Both the position numbers and the translations under genes were made by a program. This document shows positions 1-8,257 of a stretch of DNA of 40,657 nt, piece after piece. The notes beneath the pieces are model-generated. The model ran no database searches. It was not told the DNA's origin and saw only the letters and a list, made by a program, of their open reading frames with translations. Numbering within the stretch: position 1 is the stretch's first letter; each line of letters opens with the position of its first letter. This DNA is from a virus, in IMG/VR virus record IMGVR_UViG_3300006165_000016, positions 1 through 40,657 of that record. One strand, given 5' to 3'.

Positions 1-93
1 ATAAAGGTTATTGGAATAGCGCAAGGTTATTCAATAAAGTCTTAAATGAAGAGAGCATTCAACTAAGCAAATTAAACAAAGAGAGGAAAATTT
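1..93 (+). other. left-edge leader, possible tail of an upstream gene
   Basis: No complete gene fits here. Frame 1 is open from the window edge to a TAA at 43-45 and could be the last 14 codons of an upstream gene. Frame 3 is also open but runs into the next gene, where its translation becomes implausible. A 9-base direct repeat, AAGGTTATT, occurs at 4-12 and 23-31. A purine-rich ribosome binding site (GAGAGGAAAA) precedes the ATG at 94. I see no TATTTATA motif like those in front of later units, so a promoter for 94-819 is either a different type or lies outside the window. Confidence 0.3.
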
Positions 94-528
94 ATGAGAA
101 AAACAATTTTAACAGTAGCACTGTGCATGGCAGCAATATTCGCATCAGCACAGAATTTTATGGTAGTCACAACTTACACTGCAGCAGAAGAAGGCGCAGA
201 GTGGGAAATGTCTAGCTTAACCGACAACATGGGTATTGGTTACAAGGTAAACGATACTTGGACAGTTGGTTTAATCACAGCTGGAGAGGATTCATTAGGT
301 GACAAAAATTACGACCTTTTTGGTCGTTATAACTGGAATACAGATGTATATATTTCAGTACAAGCACCAACTGAAGAAATGATGGACAACTTAACAATAG
401 GATTAGGTTATTCATTCGTAGTATGGAAAGGGTTAGCAGTAGAACCTAACTACACAATGGGTCTTAAAGAAGACGCAAACGGAGATAGAGAGGGTACGTT
501 CAACTTAGGGTTGGCTTACCGTTTCTAG
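94..528 (+). CDS. small secreted outer-membrane beta-barrel-like protein
   Basis: This 144-residue protein begins with a clear Sec signal peptide: Arg-Lys at 2-3, a hydrophobic core at about 5-16, and Ala17-Ser18-Ala19 before Gln20 as the likely signal peptidase I site. Gln as the first mature residue is common in exported Bacteroidota proteins. The mature part alternates polar and aromatic residues in short strands and ends in Tyr-Arg-Phe, the C-terminal aromatic typical of outer membrane barrels. At about 125 mature residues it could form a small barrel of roughly eight strands. That fold is inferred from sequence pattern, not from recognised homology. A strong GAGAGG ribosome binding site fixes the start. 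It lies upstream of a small membrane protein gene and shares the terminator at 845-874. It might alter the host surface during infection, for example in superinfection exclusion, or take part in lysis; neither role is shown. Confidence 0.72.
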   Translation: MRKTILTVALCMAAIFASAQNFMVVTTYTAAEEGAEWEMSSLTDNMGIGYKVNDTWTVGLITAGEDSLGDKNYDLFGRYNWNTDVYISVQAPTEEMMDNLTIGLGYSFVVWKGLAVEPNYTMGLKEDANGDREGTFNLGLAYRF

Positions 529-594
529 TAATTAAATAATTAACCGAGATGCTCTCTCAACTTAGTATTAACAATTAAAAAACGGAGAAACAAC

Positions 595-819
595 ATGGAA
601 AATGTAATTAAATACGTAACAGGATTCTTTGGTGGACTATTATCAGTAATGATGGCAGTATTACCAGTAACAATCTTATGGACAATCTTAACAGGTGGTT
701 CAGTATTTGGAATGGATGTAATTACTAACTTAACTGCTCTAGTAAATTCACTTGGACAAGGTGGATTTGTAGGACTAGTAGTTTTGATAGTAGTAATGTC
801 ATTTTTTGTCAAAAAGTAG
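595..819 (+). CDS. small membrane protein with two transmembrane helices, holin candidate
   Basis: The 74-residue product has two strongly hydrophobic stretches, at about residues 9-35 and 55-71, separated by a short segment containing Asp and Asn. It ends in Val-Lys-Lys. Length, two-helix layout and the charged tail fit a class II holin, which would permeabilise the inner membrane at lysis. Many unrelated small phage membrane proteins look the same, so holin is a candidate role only. An ACGGAG ribosome binding site lies about 8 bases upstream of the ATG. The gene follows the outer-membrane-like protein by 66 bases and is followed 25 bases later by a strong terminator, so the two probably share a transcript. 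No lysozyme or spanin gene is next to it, which weakens the lysis reading. Confidence 0.65.
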   Translation: MENVIKYVTGFFGGLLSVMMAVLPVTILWTILTGGSVFGMDVITNLTALVNSLGQGGFVGLVVLIVVMSFFVKK

Positions 820-844
820 TATATTTTAATACATACTGATTAAG

Positions 845-874
845 AAGCCTGGAGTTTATTCTCCAGGCTTTTTT
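845..874 (+). terminator. intrinsic transcription terminator
   Basis: A perfect 10-base stem (AAGCCTGGAG at 845-854 pairing with CTCCAGGCTT at 861-870) encloses a 6-base loop, and a run of six T residues covers 869-874. This is a textbook rho-independent terminator. It closes the 94-819 unit and insulates it from the baseplate unit that starts at 920. It is the only strong hairpin terminator I found in the window. Confidence 0.93.
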
Positions 875-892
875 ATTTTCCATTGACTCTGA

Positions 893-900
893 TATTTATA
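893..900 (+). promoter_or_regulatory. TATTTATA boundary motif, candidate late promoter
   Basis: The sequence GATATTTATA ends 19 bases before the ATG at 920, directly after the terminator, with an ACGGAG ribosome binding site between. It is the first of seven identical TATTTATA copies that precede unit-starting genes. The position fits a promoter -10 type element with a leader of about a dozen bases. T4 late promoters use TATAAATA, the reverse complement, so assignment as a sense promoter rests on position alone. Confidence 0.55.
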
Positions 901-919
901 GTAAAGACGGAGAAAAATT

Positions 920-1291
920 ATGTTTGAAAATGAAATATTCGAAGGAAAGAACTTTTCGGATCTATTAAAAGAAATACACACAAATTCTAAAAAAAAGGAT
1001 AAACAAATAACTTCCTTAATTGCCCAATTGCAACCACTTGTTAAAAACATAACAGATGCAACAATACTTGTACCATTGATAAAAGACTATTTAGATGTGG
1101 GTGTTAAAAATGACGACCAACTAATCAAAATGGCCAGCATAGTACAAAGAGCCATGACTAGGACAACTGAAGAGGGAACAGATTTTAGTCTTTCAGATGA
1201 TGAAAAAAGGCAGTTATTAGACACCGTAAAAGAAACAGCTAATGTAAAATGGGAAAAAGAAGTACACAACGATGGGAAAAAGGTCAAGTAG
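920..1291 (+). CDS. conserved-type phage protein of unknown function next to hub genes
   Basis: The product is 123 residues, mostly helical in pattern and rich in Lys, Asp and Glu, without signal peptide or membrane segment. A basic Lys-Lys-Lys stretch lies near residue 25. I do not recognise a catalytic motif. My recollection is that small helical proteins of this kind sit beside baseplate hub genes in T4-like marine phages, but this is unverified. The start is supported by the ACGGAG ribosome binding site and by the TATTTATA motif upstream. The last 20 bases overlap the first hub paralog in another frame, which suggests translational coupling. The likely job is a baseplate or tail-assembly factor, inferred from context only. 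Confidence 0.75.
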   Translation: MFENEIFEGKNFSDLLKEIHTNSKKKDKQITSLIAQLQPLVKNITDATILVPLIKDYLDVGVKNDDQLIKMASIVQRAMTRTTEEGTDFSLSDDEKRQLLDTVKETANVKWEKEVHNDGKKVK

Positions 1292-3704
1292 TAATACAAC
1301 GACGTTTAGTAAATCAACGTCAACAACTAAAGCGGCTAATACAGCCTTAGGGGGTATAGCTACCTCTGCTGAGGTTGTAGATATTATATTAGACCCAGGA
1401 CATCCTGCCTGGAGCCCCCAAACAAACCTTATAATCGGATCAGTAAAGGCTCGCCCATTAAAATCCTTTAATGCAAAAACGGACGACTTACAATGGTATC
1501 AACCACTACTAGCTAATTTTTATACTGCATATCCTTTAATTGGCGAAATAATTTTACTAATTGATGCAATAGGACAAGATGGTGAACAATCAACAAGAAG
1601 CACTGAAAAATATTATTTACCACCAATAAATGTTTTCCAAGACCAAAATAATAACCAGCTACCAGCTTCAAGTTTTGATATAAATCTGGGCTTAGCATCC
1701 CAAGCAGGAACAGATACAACTGCATGTGATCCATCAGGACAATACTCCTCAAATGTTGATGCAAAAAACGAACCAGTAGATTTAACCCCTCAATTAGGTA
1801 GAACATTTCAAGAAGCAAATATAGCAACACTAATACCATATGAAGGAGACGTTTTCTTTAATGGTCGAGCCGGCCAAAGTATTAGATTTGGAAGTACAAA
1901 TATTGGTGCAGCTACTCCAAATTATTGGTCAGGCGCTGGTACTGTTGGCGATCCTATAATAATAATGAGTAATGGACACAACAGACCAGAAGGAAGCGAC
2001 TTTCATATAGAAGATATAAATCACGATGCAGGTACCATGTTTATATGTGGTGGACAAGCTGTTGAAATTGCAGTAGCCACAGATCCTAACTGGGATTCCT
2101 ATGAAGTAGAATATGAAAAAGCCTCAGAAGAGGAAAGAATATTTGATTTTATGAATGATAAAGAAATAGAAAAGATAGGTCCAGCAAAACCATTTGAACC
2201 ACCAAATATATCTGAAGAAAATGATGAACCAGTAGAAGTTACACCTGAGGATATTAAAGATATTAAAGATATTAAAACAACTGAAGCATTAGAGGTAAAT
2301 AAAACAAAAAATGCCCATACATGTGGAACAGAATCAGATTTTAATGAAGATGCATGTATGGAAATAGTTCTTAATACAATTGCTGGTGGTGGTTCTAAAA
2401 AATATGACCATTTAGGTTGGATGGGTAAAAATGATGGAAAAAGTGGACCAAATTGGAAAACTGACAAGGGAGGATTTAATTCAGGTGGAGGTGAATGTTG
2501 GGTTGGTATATTACATTGGACAGGTAGATCCACAGCAACATTATATGCCGGTATGAAATCAACAGGTATGATCCGTAAATACTGGCCAGACAAGGTAACC
2601 ATACCAAACGAAGACCCTAGTAAGGGATACTACTATGATGGTAAATATGCAGGAAAAACTTTAACAGTTACTGAAGATGTATTAAATGATTTTTGTAAAA
2701 ATGCAAACTACAAAGAATTACTTTATGACTGGTGGGCAAAACCAATGAAACGGTTTGTTGAAAGTGGTAGTGACTCTGAAAAAGCACAAAAGAAAGCTGT
2801 ATGGCTTAAGTTTGGTAAGAAGGTAGCAACATATAAAGGAAAGGGTGGTTGGAAAACCAAACGAGAATATGCAATTGCAATGTTCTTCCTTAATTCATAT
2901 GGTGCACCACTATATACATTTAATTGGTATGGGTCTGAAGGAACAACCTATGAAAATAGAAAGGTCCTTAACCGAGGAACTACTAAAATGGTAGATTCAA
3001 TGGTTGGTGAAAATTGTATGCCTGTTGGTGACTGTTTGGAATGGGACGCAGAAGCACTTATGAAATATTACTGTGGAGGAATGATAAAAGACTATAATGG
3101 TCCAAGAGGAGATAAGGATGCACGAACAGGTCCTGGAGAACAGCAGGTATCTTGTTGTAGAAGTAGGTGTTTACACGTTAACAAACACTACCCACCATGC
3201 TGCTGTAGGTTTGACGAAACCAATGAATTATATAGGGAATTTGTTTTTGGTGGATGTGGTAAAACTCAAAGAGGTGATGGAAGTCTTGATGGAACAGGAG
3301 ATGTACCAGCAACATGCTATGTAAAAGAATGGAGAGAACAAACTGACTATGGTCCAGAAAAAGGTGTTGGAACATGTGAAGCCCCTCCTATTCCAACTCC
3401 ACAACCAAAGACAAACCCACCATCAACTGATGGCATTACCCCAATTGGAACTGGAGAACCATGTCAATGTCAATCTAGGTGTGACAATAATTTCTCACCA
3501 ATGATGGGTAAGAAAACAGATACCGGTGAATGTGACTGTAGATTCTTCTTGAATAGTGGTGCTGAGATTCTAAATCAAGCTGGTTGTGATCCTCCAAGAA
3601 AGATGAATGGTAATTGTGATTGTATCTGTTCAAATGGCGAATTTTGGGACGAATTAAATCAGGTTTGTATTAGTCAAGCAGAAAAAACATATAGAGGCTT
3701 ATAA
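1272..3704 (+). CDS. gp5-like baseplate hub/spike paralog 1, with divergent lysozyme-like and Cys-rich domains
   Basis: This 810-residue protein is the first of three tandem paralogs. Residues about 30-290 match the other two: an OB-fold-like start (Ala-Glu-Val-Val-Asp-Ile, later Gln-Trp-Tyr-Gln-Pro-Leu), the block Gln-Asp-x-Asn-Asn-Asn-Gln, then Gly-Gln-Ser-Ile-Arg-Phe-Gly-Ser-Thr and an Asp-Pro-Ile-Ile-Ile segment. This resembles hub proteins that trimerise as the central spike. A Glu/Pro-rich linker follows. Residues about 360-480 hold a domain with GILHWTGR at 412-419, related to GLAQWTGSR of paralog 2. The Glu that would match its catalytic Glu is not obvious, although Glu364 is conserved in paralog 3. 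CCRSRC at 628-633 and a tail rich in Cys (about 740-800) are striking. The basic Ser/Thr-rich N-terminus matches paralog 2, supporting this start despite the 20-base overlap upstream. Confidence 0.8.
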   Translation: MGKRSSSNTTTFSKSTSTTKAANTALGGIATSAEVVDIILDPGHPAWSPQTNLIIGSVKARPLKSFNAKTDDLQWYQPLLANFYTAYPLIGEIILLIDAIGQDGEQSTRSTEKYYLPPINVFQDQNNNQLPASSFDINLGLASQAGTDTTACDPSGQYSSNVDAKNEPVDLTPQLGRTFQEANIATLIPYEGDVFFNGRAGQSIRFGSTNIGAATPNYWSGAGTVGDPIIIMSNGHNRPEGSDFHIEDINHDAGTMFICGGQAVEIAVATDPNWDSYEVEYEKASEEERIFDFMNDKEIEKIGPAKPFEPPNISEENDEPVEVTPEDIKDIKDIKTTEALEVNKTKNAHTCGTESDFNEDACMEIVLNTIAGGGSKKYDHLGWMGKNDGKSGPNWKTDKGGFNSGGGECWVGILHWTGRSTATLYAGMKSTGMIRKYWPDKVTIPNEDPSKGYYYDGKYAGKTLTVTEDVLNDFCKNANYKELLYDWWAKPMKRFVESGSDSEKAQKKAVWLKFGKKVATYKGKGGWKTKREYAIAMFFLNSYGAPLYTFNWYGSEGTTYENRKVLNRGTTKMVDSMVGENCMPVGDCLEWDAEALMKYYCGGMIKDYNGPRGDKDARTGPGEQQVSCCRSRCLHVNKHYPPCCCRFDETNELYREFVFGGCGKTQRGDGSLDGTGDVPATCYVKEWREQTDYGPEKGVGTCEAPPIPTPQPKTNPPSTDGITPIGTGEPCQCQSRCDNNFSPMMGKKTDTGECDCRFFLNSGAEILNQAGCDPPRKMNGNCDCICSNGEFWDELNQVCISQAEKTYRGL
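2250..2276 (+). repeat. three tandem copies of a 9-base repeat in a linker
   Basis: GATATTAAA occurs three times in a row, encoding Asp-Ile-Lys three times in the acidic linker between the hub domain and the lysozyme-like domain of paralog 1. A 9-base unit keeps frame, so copy number could vary without damage to the protein. Confidence 0.85.
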
Positions 3705-3706
3705 AC

Positions 3707-5950
3707 ATGGCAAGAAAAAATTCATCATATTCTAAAACAACATTTACTAAGCAGACCACAGTAGGTAAGTCAAATAGATCTTTGCAGCAGGGAAAAATTG
3801 TTTCTGCTGAGGTTATGGATATTATATTAGACGCAAACCATCCTCAATGGAACCCCCAGCAAGGACTAATGCAGGGTTCCATAAAGGCTCGACCCCTAAG
3901 CAGATTTAATGCTAGACCAGATACATTGGAATGGTATCAACCTCTATTCCCAAATTTTTCAACTGGATATCCATTGTTAAGGGAAAACGTATTATTAGTA
4001 CGTGCTGCAAATAAAGGAGCCCAATCTCAAAAAACATCAACTGAATTTTATTATATTGCTCCAATAAATATTTGGCAAGATGCAAATAATAACCAAATGG
4101 CTGCCTCTAGTTATCAAATTGATGTAGCTAATTCTGCAATGAATCCTCCTATCTGTGATCCTGCAGGAGTATATCCTACTGCAGCAGATGGTGATGTAAA
4201 GACCGAGGAAGAACAAGTGTTTCCTTTGGGTGAATATTTTATTGATGAAGTAATTCCTAAGATTTTTCCATATGAAGGAGATGTAATATTAGAAGGAAGA
4301 TTTGGCCAAAGTATAAGGTTCGGTAGTACAGTTTCATGGGCAGATACACCAAATAATTGGTCAAAATCTGGAGAAAATGGCGACCCAATAGCAATACTAA
4401 GTAATGGCCACAGACCCCCTCCAGGAGCAGATTACCATTTAGAAGATATAAATTATGATGATGCTGTAATATTTTTCTGTGACGGCCAAAGTATACCAAT
4501 TATTCTTGCATCAACCCTATGGGATAGTTATGAAACATCTTTTGAGAATGCAAAACAGGTCCAACTTGATTTTGATTTTACGAATGATAAGGAACTGAAA
4601 AAACACGAAACAAATTTAACAAAAGAAGATCGCCCACTAGAAGATTTAGAAGAAAATAAAGATACATCAACAGAAGAATTAAACGAGCAAAAAGCAGAAG
4701 AGTTATTAGCTGATGATGCCCAACCAGAAAAAAATGGACAACTAATAACATATAGAGGCAAGGCCATAGAAAAGCACGGAAATTCAAAAATAATAGCTGA
4801 TTGTGTTCAATTATTGGTATCTCTCGGAGCAACCCCTGCTGGAGGAGCAGGAATAGTTGGAAATTTAATTCATGAAGGAATGGGCCCACTAGCAAGAGCG
4901 GGAAATCCTCTTTCGGCCTGCAGCAATTTAGAATTGTATGTTAAACCATCTCCAGGTACTGACGGAGTTGTAGGTACCCCAAAGAATGCATACCACAAAG
5001 CAGTTCCACCTCTACCAGAAGGATGGGTAGGTGTTGGTGCATATGAAAAACATCATGTTGTTGTAAAAACCAGAAATGGTAAGAGAAAAGAATATCATTA
5101 CTATAAAGGAGACTATTCAAATTGGTCTGGAGGCGTTGGATTAGCTCAATGGACTGGTAGTAGGAGAAAAGACCTTGAACAAATCTTAATTGGTAATTTG
5201 CGATTTTGGGATGGTGGTGGTGGCCCACCATATGGTAGTATACCAGCAGAAAAATATAATAGGAACCAATATAATAGAGCCTTAAGGAATGCATTATATA
5301 AAGGACACTCTGGAATACTGGCTCAAGTAAGATATTTATGGGATGAAATGGGAAATAGTAGTACATATCGCATATCACAGAAAACTGCAATTGCAAGTAA
5401 TGACGTATTTGAAGTAGCTTGGAAAGTTGTTGCAAACTTTGAAGTACCATCTTCATATAAATATGGTTCACCAACCAATGCATATGGAAATGCTAATAAA
5501 AATTATAAACCAAACAAATATAAAACAAGAAACGGTAAAAAAGAGTACTATAAAGATGCTTGGCCAAAAACACAAAAAGAAAGAGGTGATTCAGGACAAG
5601 ATGCTTTAACTGTTTGGGAGTGGTATTATAAAAGTGGAGATAAAGGTAATGAAATAATAGAGCCACCAGTTAATGCAGCAACAGAAGCACAAACAGAAGT
5701 AGGAAATGAACAAGGATTTAAGATAATGGAAAATAATTTACCTAATGCTCGTAATGAGAAATTCTTAAATATTAACCATCCAGAAGAAGATGTTGCTGGA
5801 TCTCTAGGAGAATATGTTGTACAGAACGTTGATTCAGGATTGGCTAGTTCGTCAAATGACGGCCATGGTGGTACTGCATTAACCATGTATATAAAGGATA
5901 TTAAAAATGCAATAATAGAATATAATGCCGGCCAAAGGATGGAATTCTAG
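3707..5950 (+). CDS. gp5-like baseplate hub/spike paralog 2 with tail lysozyme domain
   Basis: The 747-residue product starts 2 bases after paralog 1 stops. Residues about 30-285 carry the same hub module (Ser-Ala-Glu-Val-Met-Asp-Ile, Glu-Trp-Tyr-Gln-Pro-Leu, Gly-Gln-Ser-Ile-Arg-Phe-Gly-Ser-Thr). A Glu/Lys-rich linker runs to about 345. Residues about 365-610 look like the phage tail lysozyme family: GNLIHEG at 385-391, with Glu390 the probable catalytic acid, followed by GLAQWTGSR at 478-486. Such domains cut peptidoglycan locally so that the tail tube can pass. The C-terminal part after about 640 is unassigned. It lacks the CCRSRC element of its two neighbours. Among the three paralogs it is the one I expect to be an active muramidase. 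A GAGG ribosome binding site precedes the ATG. Confidence 0.85.
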   Translation: MARKNSSYSKTTFTKQTTVGKSNRSLQQGKIVSAEVMDIILDANHPQWNPQQGLMQGSIKARPLSRFNARPDTLEWYQPLFPNFSTGYPLLRENVLLVRAANKGAQSQKTSTEFYYIAPINIWQDANNNQMAASSYQIDVANSAMNPPICDPAGVYPTAADGDVKTEEEQVFPLGEYFIDEVIPKIFPYEGDVILEGRFGQSIRFGSTVSWADTPNNWSKSGENGDPIAILSNGHRPPPGADYHLEDINYDDAVIFFCDGQSIPIILASTLWDSYETSFENAKQVQLDFDFTNDKELKKHETNLTKEDRPLEDLEENKDTSTEELNEQKAEELLADDAQPEKNGQLITYRGKAIEKHGNSKIIADCVQLLVSLGATPAGGAGIVGNLIHEGMGPLARAGNPLSACSNLELYVKPSPGTDGVVGTPKNAYHKAVPPLPEGWVGVGAYEKHHVVVKTRNGKRKEYHYYKGDYSNWSGGVGLAQWTGSRRKDLEQILIGNLRFWDGGGGPPYGSIPAEKYNRNQYNRALRNALYKGHSGILAQVRYLWDEMGNSSTYRISQKTAIASNDVFEVAWKVVANFEVPSSYKYGSPTNAYGNANKNYKPNKYKTRNGKKEYYKDAWPKTQKERGDSGQDALTVWEWYYKSGDKGNEIIEPPVNAATEAQTEVGNEQGFKIMENNLPNARNEKFLNINHPEEDVAGSLGEYVVQNVDSGLASSSNDGHGGTALTMYIKDIKNAIIEYNAGQRMEF

Positions 5951-5961
5951 AAGATTAAATT

Positions 5962-8211
5962 ATGGGAAGATTAAAAAATTTATTTAAGAGAAAAAAGCCT
6001 AAAAAGCCAATGGCTGCCAAGAAGGTAAGTACAGCAATTGGAAACCAAACTTTCGTCTCAGCTGAAGTTACCGATATAGTTATGGATCCAACCCATAAAC
6101 TATTTAATCCTGCTCAATCTATAACTATTGGTGCCATTAGAGCTAGAATATTAACAACACAATTTAATGCTGCAGAAGCTGATCTATTATGGTATCACCC
6201 AATATTTGGAACAGGTGTATATCAACCCCCACTAATTGGAGAGGTTGTATTGTTGATCCAAGCAATAGGCAGCAGGGGACAAGTAGACCAAAATGCTGGA
6301 GAACTATATTACCTACCTCCTATAAATGTATGGCAAGATGTAAATAATAATCAATTACCAGCTTCAAGTTTCCATGCAAATATAAAATTAGCAGAATCAG
6401 ACGATTCAGAGGAAAAAGCATGTAACCCATCAGGACAGTATTCATCCGCAACAGGAAATCCAAAGGATAGAGAAGATGTATCTGTTGTTAGATTTGGTGA
6501 ATATTTTCAACATGAAGATATACCTAAAATATTTAGATATGAGGGAGATCAAGTCATTGAAGGAAGATTTGGTAATAGTTTAAGATTTGGTGCAACACAA
6601 AAATTACCCAATAGTAAAAATTATTGGTCTGGAGCAGGTAGTGATAGCGACCCAATAACCATATTTTCTTCTGGCCACAGACCAGAAAAAGATTCAGAAT
6701 ATCATTTAGAAAGTATAAATAATGATGATGGAGTTGTTATGCTAACCTCAACACAACGAATACCTCTGGCCGTAACAGCTTTAGATGGTGATACTCTTCG
6801 TTGGGATTCATATGGAAATACCCCAACAGTTGCTAAAAAAGACGAATTTGAAATTAACCCTAAAACAGTAGAGGTAAAAGAAACAGAGGTAGAAGTATTG
6901 GAGGAGAAGGAAGATGTTAAGAAGGAAGATAATAAAAGAAAGGGAGATGAGGACGGGGAATCTAATCATGGAAACGATATAACTGAACCAGTTGTAGTTG
7001 AAGACGCAAATTCAGAAGAAGTAAAAAAAGAAAATGAACATAATTGTGATAAAACCTGCGATGCAACAGATAAAAAGGTTGTAGAAATAGCTCTTAAAAT
7101 AATCGCGGGTGGGGGTTCTAAAAAATATACTGACTTAGGTTGGATGGACAGAAGTAATAAAACGGTTTGTGGAGCAAATCCGAAGGGTGGTGAATGCTGG
7201 ACAGGAATTTTACATTGGACTGGATATCACCATAGAACATTATACGAAGCAATGGATAGTTATAAGATTGATGGAAAAACAGCAATAGAAACATTTTTTA
7301 ATTTTAATGCATATATGCCACAACCTGATCCATCAAAAGGACAATGTTATGGATTAGCACCAAAAAAATCAAAATATTCAAGAATAGATCGAGACGATTA
7401 TTCACCAAGCAATGCAGACAAATTTGGGTCTAATAAAATAAATCTTAGATTCTTAAAACATTTTTCAGAGTATGCAGATACAAAGGAACTAAATTATAGC
7501 TGGTGGGAAACAGGTATGAGAAATATGATACACTCAGATTATAATAAAAAAATACAGGATCACGCCCTCATTAGTAAATATAAATCTAGTTTAAAAAAGG
7601 TAAAAGCTAAGGGTTGGAATACTATGCGACAATTTGCAGTTATCTGTATGTATGCAAATAGTTGTCCTGGTAGAATTGATGAATATGGGGAAAAACACAA
7701 TTGGGATGCTGAAAAAATGCTTCAATCTTACTGTTCAGGAGAAGTACCAGAGGTTTCTTGTTGTAGAAGTAGGTGTAATCATATTAACGACCATTATCCT
7801 CCATGCATAGATCAAGAAGATAAAAATAACAAACACTATAGTGAATATGTTTGGGGTGGTTGTACTGAACATGGTAGTCGACCAAATAAATATTGTAAAT
7901 ATCCTGATCATGAAAGAGAAGCACCCCCACAAGAAAAAACAACTGTATTTGTTGAGGTAGGGGCTGACGGCCTAAGACTAATGTTGCGTACCATGCCCAA
8001 TGGCTGGCAAGAATATATTCTTGATGATGACCAACTAGAAACACTACCAAAAACCCCAATAAAAGATGGTGATAATTATATGGACTTTTTAGATTTTAAT
8101 TTTGGTAGTGTAAGTATGACCTCATTTTCTGATGGAATGCGGGGAATAGAATTGGCAAGACATTCACTTCAAAATTCAGTTGACGAATGGAATGAAATGG
8201 ATCCGGATTAA
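5962..8211 (+). CDS. gp5-like baseplate hub/spike paralog 3, with divergent lysozyme-like and Cys-rich domains
   Basis: The product has 749 residues. After a very basic start (Lys/Arg-rich, residues 3-22), residues about 32-285 repeat the hub module (Ser-Ala-Glu-Val-Thr-Asp-Ile, Asn-Asn-Asn-Gln-Leu-Pro, Gly-Asn-Ser-Leu-Arg-Phe-Gly). A long Glu/Lys/Asp linker spans about 295-360. The next domain is closest to paralog 1: both share IAGGGSKKY followed by a GWM motif, then GGECW and GILHWTG (415-421 here), a Trp-Trp pair and CCRSRC at 600-605. Glu375 aligns with Glu364 of paralog 1. The last 100 residues or so form a further domain absent from the other two, starting near a Thr-Thr-Val-Phe-Val-Glu segment. 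Whether the lysozyme-like part is active is unclear. The ribosome binding site is weak (AGAAG), in keeping with reinitiation from upstream. Confidence 0.8.
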   Translation: MGRLKNLFKRKKPKKPMAAKKVSTAIGNQTFVSAEVTDIVMDPTHKLFNPAQSITIGAIRARILTTQFNAAEADLLWYHPIFGTGVYQPPLIGEVVLLIQAIGSRGQVDQNAGELYYLPPINVWQDVNNNQLPASSFHANIKLAESDDSEEKACNPSGQYSSATGNPKDREDVSVVRFGEYFQHEDIPKIFRYEGDQVIEGRFGNSLRFGATQKLPNSKNYWSGAGSDSDPITIFSSGHRPEKDSEYHLESINNDDGVVMLTSTQRIPLAVTALDGDTLRWDSYGNTPTVAKKDEFEINPKTVEVKETEVEVLEEKEDVKKEDNKRKGDEDGESNHGNDITEPVVVEDANSEEVKKENEHNCDKTCDATDKKVVEIALKIIAGGGSKKYTDLGWMDRSNKTVCGANPKGGECWTGILHWTGYHHRTLYEAMDSYKIDGKTAIETFFNFNAYMPQPDPSKGQCYGLAPKKSKYSRIDRDDYSPSNADKFGSNKINLRFLKHFSEYADTKELNYSWWETGMRNMIHSDYNKKIQDHALISKYKSSLKKVKAKGWNTMRQFAVICMYANSCPGRIDEYGEKHNWDAEKMLQSYCSGEVPEVSCCRSRCNHINDHYPPCIDQEDKNNKHYSEYVWGGCTEHGSRPNKYCKYPDHEREAPPQEKTTVFVEVGADGLRLMLRTMPNGWQEYILDDDQLETLPKTPIKDGDNYMDFLDFNFGSVSMTSFSDGMRGIELARHSLQNSVDEWNEMDPD

Positions 8212-8229
8212 AAAATTGTTATATTTTGA

Positions 8230-8237
8230 TATTTATA
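8230..8237 (+). promoter_or_regulatory. TATTTATA boundary motif, candidate late promoter
   Basis: GATATTTATATAT lies in the 46-base gap after paralog 3, ending about 20 bases before the ATG at 8258. A strong AGGAGAAAA ribosome binding site follows it. The spacing nearly matches the copy before 920. Confidence 0.55.
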
Positions 8238-8257
8238 TATAACAGGAGAAAAATACA

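Noticed and set aside
3-216. Frame 3 open from the left edge, with plausible-looking residues at first
   Set aside because: It runs 120 bases into the outer-membrane-like gene, where its translation becomes Arg-rich and unnatural. The gene at 94 has a strong ribosome binding site and signal peptide.
540-812. Minus-strand open frame across the small membrane protein gene
   Set aside because: It is the complement of a convincing + strand gene with a ribosome binding site, and its translation lacks any domain pattern. The same applies to all other minus-strand frames in the window.
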